64,000 nucleotides of DNA from Arthrobacter sp. FB24 (GTDB lineage: Bacteria; Actinomycetota; Actinomycetes; Actinomycetales; Micrococcaceae): assembly GCF_000196235.1 (NCBI RefSeq), contig NC_008541.1:1798001-1862000 (forward strand). The letters run 5' to 3'. Both the position numbers and the translations under genes were made by a program. Below, in pieces: positions 63,447 through 64,000 of this stretch. The notes beneath the pieces were generated by a model that saw nothing but the letters and a program-made list of their open reading frames with translations, did no database searches and was not told where the DNA came from. How positions within the stretch are numbered: the first letter of the stretch is position 1; the number at the start of each line of letters is the position of its first letter.

Positions 63447-64000
63447 TTGGTACAGATCGAACAGCTCTCCGCGCGGACACCGTCGGTTTCCGTGGATGAA
63501 CTCCTCAAGGGTTTCTATCCCTCCCCGCGGTTCGGAGAGGTTTCCTTTGCCAGCTACCGGCCCGATCTTTCGCAGCCGAGCCAGGCCGCTGCGGTGACGG
63601 CCCTGGAATCCTTCGCAACCGGCGTCGGCGCCAATGGAAACTCCGGACTTTTCAAAAAACTGTTTGCAAAGAAGGACACCTCCCGCGCCGGCATCTACCT
63701 GGACGGTGGCTTCGGCGTGGGCAAGACGCACCTGCTGGCGTCGCTCTGGCATGCATCACCCGGGCCGAAGGCTTTTGGCACCTTCGTTGAATACACCAAT
63801 CTGGTTGGCGCACTCTCGTTCCGTAAGACTGTTGAAGCGCTGAGCAATTACAAGCTCGTGTGCATCGACGAATTCGAACTCGACGATCCGGGCGACACGG
63901 TCCTGATGTCACGGCTCATGCGGGAACTGGCTGACGCCGGGGTCAAGCTCGCCGCCACGTCCAACACCCTGCCCGGTTCCCTTGGGGACGGGAGGTTCGC
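63447..64000 (+). CDS. zapE: ZapE/AFG1 family cell-division ATPase, 3' end outside window
   Basis: The first ~184 codons of an AFG1-like P-loop ATPase; in E. coli ZapE helps Z-ring constriction under stress. TTG start at 63447 (LVQIEQLSARTPSVSVDELLKGFYPSPRF); no nearer start keeps the N-terminus. Walker A GGFGVGKTHLLASLW begins near residue 93; Walker B KLVCIDEFELDDPGD near 137; then LMRELADAGVKLAATSNTLP, the sensor region. TATCCT at 63407-63412 may be its -10 box. The frame is open to base 64000. Confidence 0.88.
   Translation, partial: MVQIEQLSARTPSVSVDELLKGFYPSPRFGEVSFASYRPDLSQPSQAAAVTALESFATGVGANGNSGLFKKLFAKKDTSRAGIYLDGGFGVGKTHLLASLWHASPGPKAFGTFVEYTNLVGALSFRKTVEALSNYKLVCIDEFELDDPGDTVLMSRLMRELADAGVKLAATSNTLPGSLGDGRF

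Overview
The window is 64 kb of a high-GC actinobacterial chromosome. Gene content, order and protein style point to Arthrobacter sensu lato (Micrococcaceae, for example Arthrobacter or Pseudarthrobacter). This is a judgement from recognised families, not a database search. Evidence includes a primary sigma factor with a long Lys/Ala-rich then acidic N-terminus, the actinobacteria-only families DUF4193, DUF3093, DUF3710, DUF3159, DUF3000, DUF4192, DUF5998, DUF6421 and DUF7455, SepH, and many GTG/TTG starts. The order sigA ... sepH/DUF4193/DUF3093/dut/DUF3710/OB/DUF3159/trkA/trkA/APC permease/methyltransferase ... dxs ... RNase D/DUF3000 resembles, from memory, the sigA-to-Rv2680 region of Mycobacterium tuberculosis. 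Coding density is high, nearly everything is housekeeping, and I see no rRNA, tRNA, CRISPR, insertion sequence or prophage.

Layout. 1-4.9 kb: the 5' part of leucyl aminopeptidase (minus), a PAC2 protein, an MFS transporter and a DUF4192 protein. 4.9-9.3 kb: sigA, a DUF7455 zinc-ribbon protein and parE. 9.3-17.2 kb: a BlaI repressor and an M56 membrane protease, divergent from cydA-cydB-cydDC (cytochrome bd oxidase and its ABC exporter, fused in one chain); three TTCTAC-N5-GTAGAA palindromes lie between them. 17.3-27.5 kb: a double GNAT protein, DinB, parC, a GNAT/acyl-CoA synthetase fusion, DUF5998, a nucleotide-pyrophosphatase-type phosphatase, thymidine kinase and a flavodoxin. 27.6-37.8 kb: the conserved actinobacterial block (sepH to a TrmA-like methyltransferase), including two RCK/TrkA proteins beside a KimA-like potassium permease. 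37.9-44.2 kb: aconitase, dxs, DUF402 and two small unknowns. 44.3-49.7 kb: aldo/keto reductase, nucleoside hydrolase and a complete ECF transporter (S, T and fused A1A2). 49.7-53.3 kb: fadB/fadA beta-oxidation genes with a palindromic operator. 53.4-58.8 kb: RNase D, DUF3000, threonine aldolase, SDR and DUF6421. 58.9-64 kb: msrB, an unknown, an alpha/beta hydrolase, YbaK, SufE, a rhodanese and the start of zapE.

Three observations stand out. (1) A BlaI/M56 pair of the beta-lactam-resistance type appears to control a respiratory oxidase: one palindrome overlaps the predicted cydA -10 box, and the core of one matches the CTACA/TGTAG operator of the BlaI/MecI family. (2) The ECF ATPase fusion looks asymmetric: half 1 lacks the switch histidine and half 2 lacks a normal ABC signature, so both defects fall on the same predicted nucleotide site. 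(3) At least nine genes, plus one weaker case, have a TANNNT-like -10 hexamer exactly six bases before the start codon. This implies widespread leaderless transcription and fixes several start codons.
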